Source: an uncultured Clostridia bacterium
Lineage (GTDB): Bacteria; Bacillota; Clostridia; Christensenellales; Borkfalkiaceae
Assembly (NCBI GenBank): GCA_934249265.1
Contig: CAKQKQ010000092.1
Coordinates: forward strand, 1-6,532
Length of the DNA stretch: 6,532 nt
Direction of reading: 5' to 3'
Numbering within the stretch: the first letter of the stretch is position 1; every line of letters starts with the position of its first letter. The position numbers were made by a program, and so were the translations under genes. Below are positions 5,996-6,532 of this stretch, in pieces. Below the pieces are notes generated by a model. It saw nothing but the letters and a program-made list of their open reading frames with translations, was not told the DNA's origin and made no database searches.

Positions 5996-6532
5996 CCAGA
6001 TACCTCCTTGCGTACTCTTTTGCCGTTTCGGCTACTTCTTTAACTTTGTCGTACGCCATTTCCATAGTATCGTTGACTAATGAAATAGTGGGAATAATCG
6101 CTTTTCTTAAAGGCGCGGTAGTTTCGGTGTTTATGCCCAATTCGTGTACGCCGGAAGACCCCTCGTACAAATCGCCTAAACAAAGGTGAGAAAACTCTCT
6201 CGAATACCTTGTGAAAAGTTCGTCCGAAACTCTGTCGTGATAGTGCATCCAACCGTCGGTGTGTCCCGACTGGAACAACGGCATAGCCTTTGACAAGCCG
6301 TCGTAATAGCCCTCTCCGCTCACCAAAAACTCGGGTTTTATACCCCTTAATCTATCGCAAAATTCCACGACGCCCGTGTATACGTCTGCGCGTTTATCGC
6401 ATACGTACGATGCGGCAATGTCCAAAAACGCCCCGTCGAAACCATATTTAAGCGTTGCGTCTTTAACTTGATTAAAAAGACAATCTTGCCATTTTTTGTT
6501 GGCAATGTTGAGTTGGGCGTGTTGACCGTAAT
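5976..6532 (-). CDS. C-terminal part of a probable TIM-barrel glycoside-hydrolase-like protein (5' end outside window)
   Basis: The frame is open to the window edge, so only the last 184 residues are visible; the TTG at 6423-6425 lies inside the frame and is not the start. The visible part begins with a helix-like stretch, then KYGFDGAFLDIAAS (visible residues 28-41), whose DGxFLD pattern resembles the strand end carrying a catalytic Asp in several alpha-glycosidase TIM barrels. A second strand-like segment, EFLVSGEGYYDGL (67-79), carries a Glu that could be the acid/base. The tail is a charged helix ending in GEKKDK. No membrane segment is visible in this part; whether a signal peptide exists cannot be seen. 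Its place directly upstream of sugar permeases, overlapping the first by 20 bases, fits a role in cleaving the transported glycan. The exact family is not recognised, and the catalytic reading is inference from two motifs; a related non-catalytic barrel is possible. Confidence 0.55.
   Translation of the reverse strand, partial: YGQHAQLNIANKKWQDCLFNQVKDATLKYGFDGAFLDIAASYVCDKRADVYTGVVEFCDRLRGIKPEFLVSGEGYYDGLSKAMPLFQSGHTDGWMHYHDRVSDELFTRYSREFSHLCLGDLYEGSSGVHELGINTETTAPLRKAIIPTISLVNDTMEMAYDKVKEVAETAKEYARRYLGEKKDK
6001..6009 (-). promoter_or_regulatory. Strong Shine-Dalgarno for the first permease, inside the upstream gene
   Basis: On the minus strand this reads AAGGAGGTA, close to a perfect anti-16S match. 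Its GGAGG core ends 7 bases before the GTG at 5993-5995. It decides that GTG start, since no ATG is nearby. The same bases encode Arg-Arg-Tyr (visible residues 175-177) at the end of the hydrolase-like protein. Confidence 0.85.

Noticed and set aside
5976..6425. A complete 149-residue gene starting at TTG 6423-6425
   Set aside because: The frame stays open and protein-like through to the window edge, and the TTG falls inside the conserved-looking FLDIAA motif, so it is an internal Leu codon.

Overview
The window carries one gene-dense operon on the minus strand. It is transcribed from the high-coordinate end to the low-coordinate end and runs off both edges. In transcription order it holds: the C-terminal part of a probable TIM-barrel glycoside-hydrolase-like protein (5976-6532, start outside the window); a MalF/UgpA-type sugar ABC permease (5105-5995); a MalG/UgpE-type permease (4248-5105); a family 1 (CUT1-type) substrate-binding lipoprotein (2892-4232); a large lipoprotein with an ADP-ribosylglycohydrolase (ARH/DraG)-like domain, a carbohydrate-binding-module-like domain and an unrecognised beta-rich C-terminus (742-2895); and a MalK/UgpC/MsmK-type ATPase cut by the window edge (1-734).

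The junctions are a 20-base overlap, a TAATG, a 15-base gap holding a strong Shine-Dalgarno, an ATGA, and a 7-base gap. There is no gene-free stretch longer than 15 bases. I see no promoter, terminator, RNA gene, CRISPR array or mobile element. Long plus-strand reading frames are antisense shadows of these genes.

The organism is probably a Gram-positive bacterium of the Firmicutes, perhaps an uncultured gut-type clostridium. The support is short Lys-rich lipoprotein leaders with typical lipoboxes, strong AGGAGG-type ribosome binding sites, a lipid-anchored binding protein, and moderate GC (roughly mid-40s percent by eye). No gene here fixes the taxonomy.

Working model (inference): the two lipoproteins sit together on the outer face of the membrane. 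The binding protein delivers an oligosaccharide or glycoside to the two permeases, powered by the operon's own ATPase. The ARH-like lipoprotein and the hydrolase-like protein process the same substrate outside or inside the cell. The ARH-like lipoprotein is the most unusual member: an exported, CBM-bearing protein of a superfamily best known for intracellular removal of ADP-ribose, with an altered metal-site signature, translationally coupled to a sugar-binding protein.
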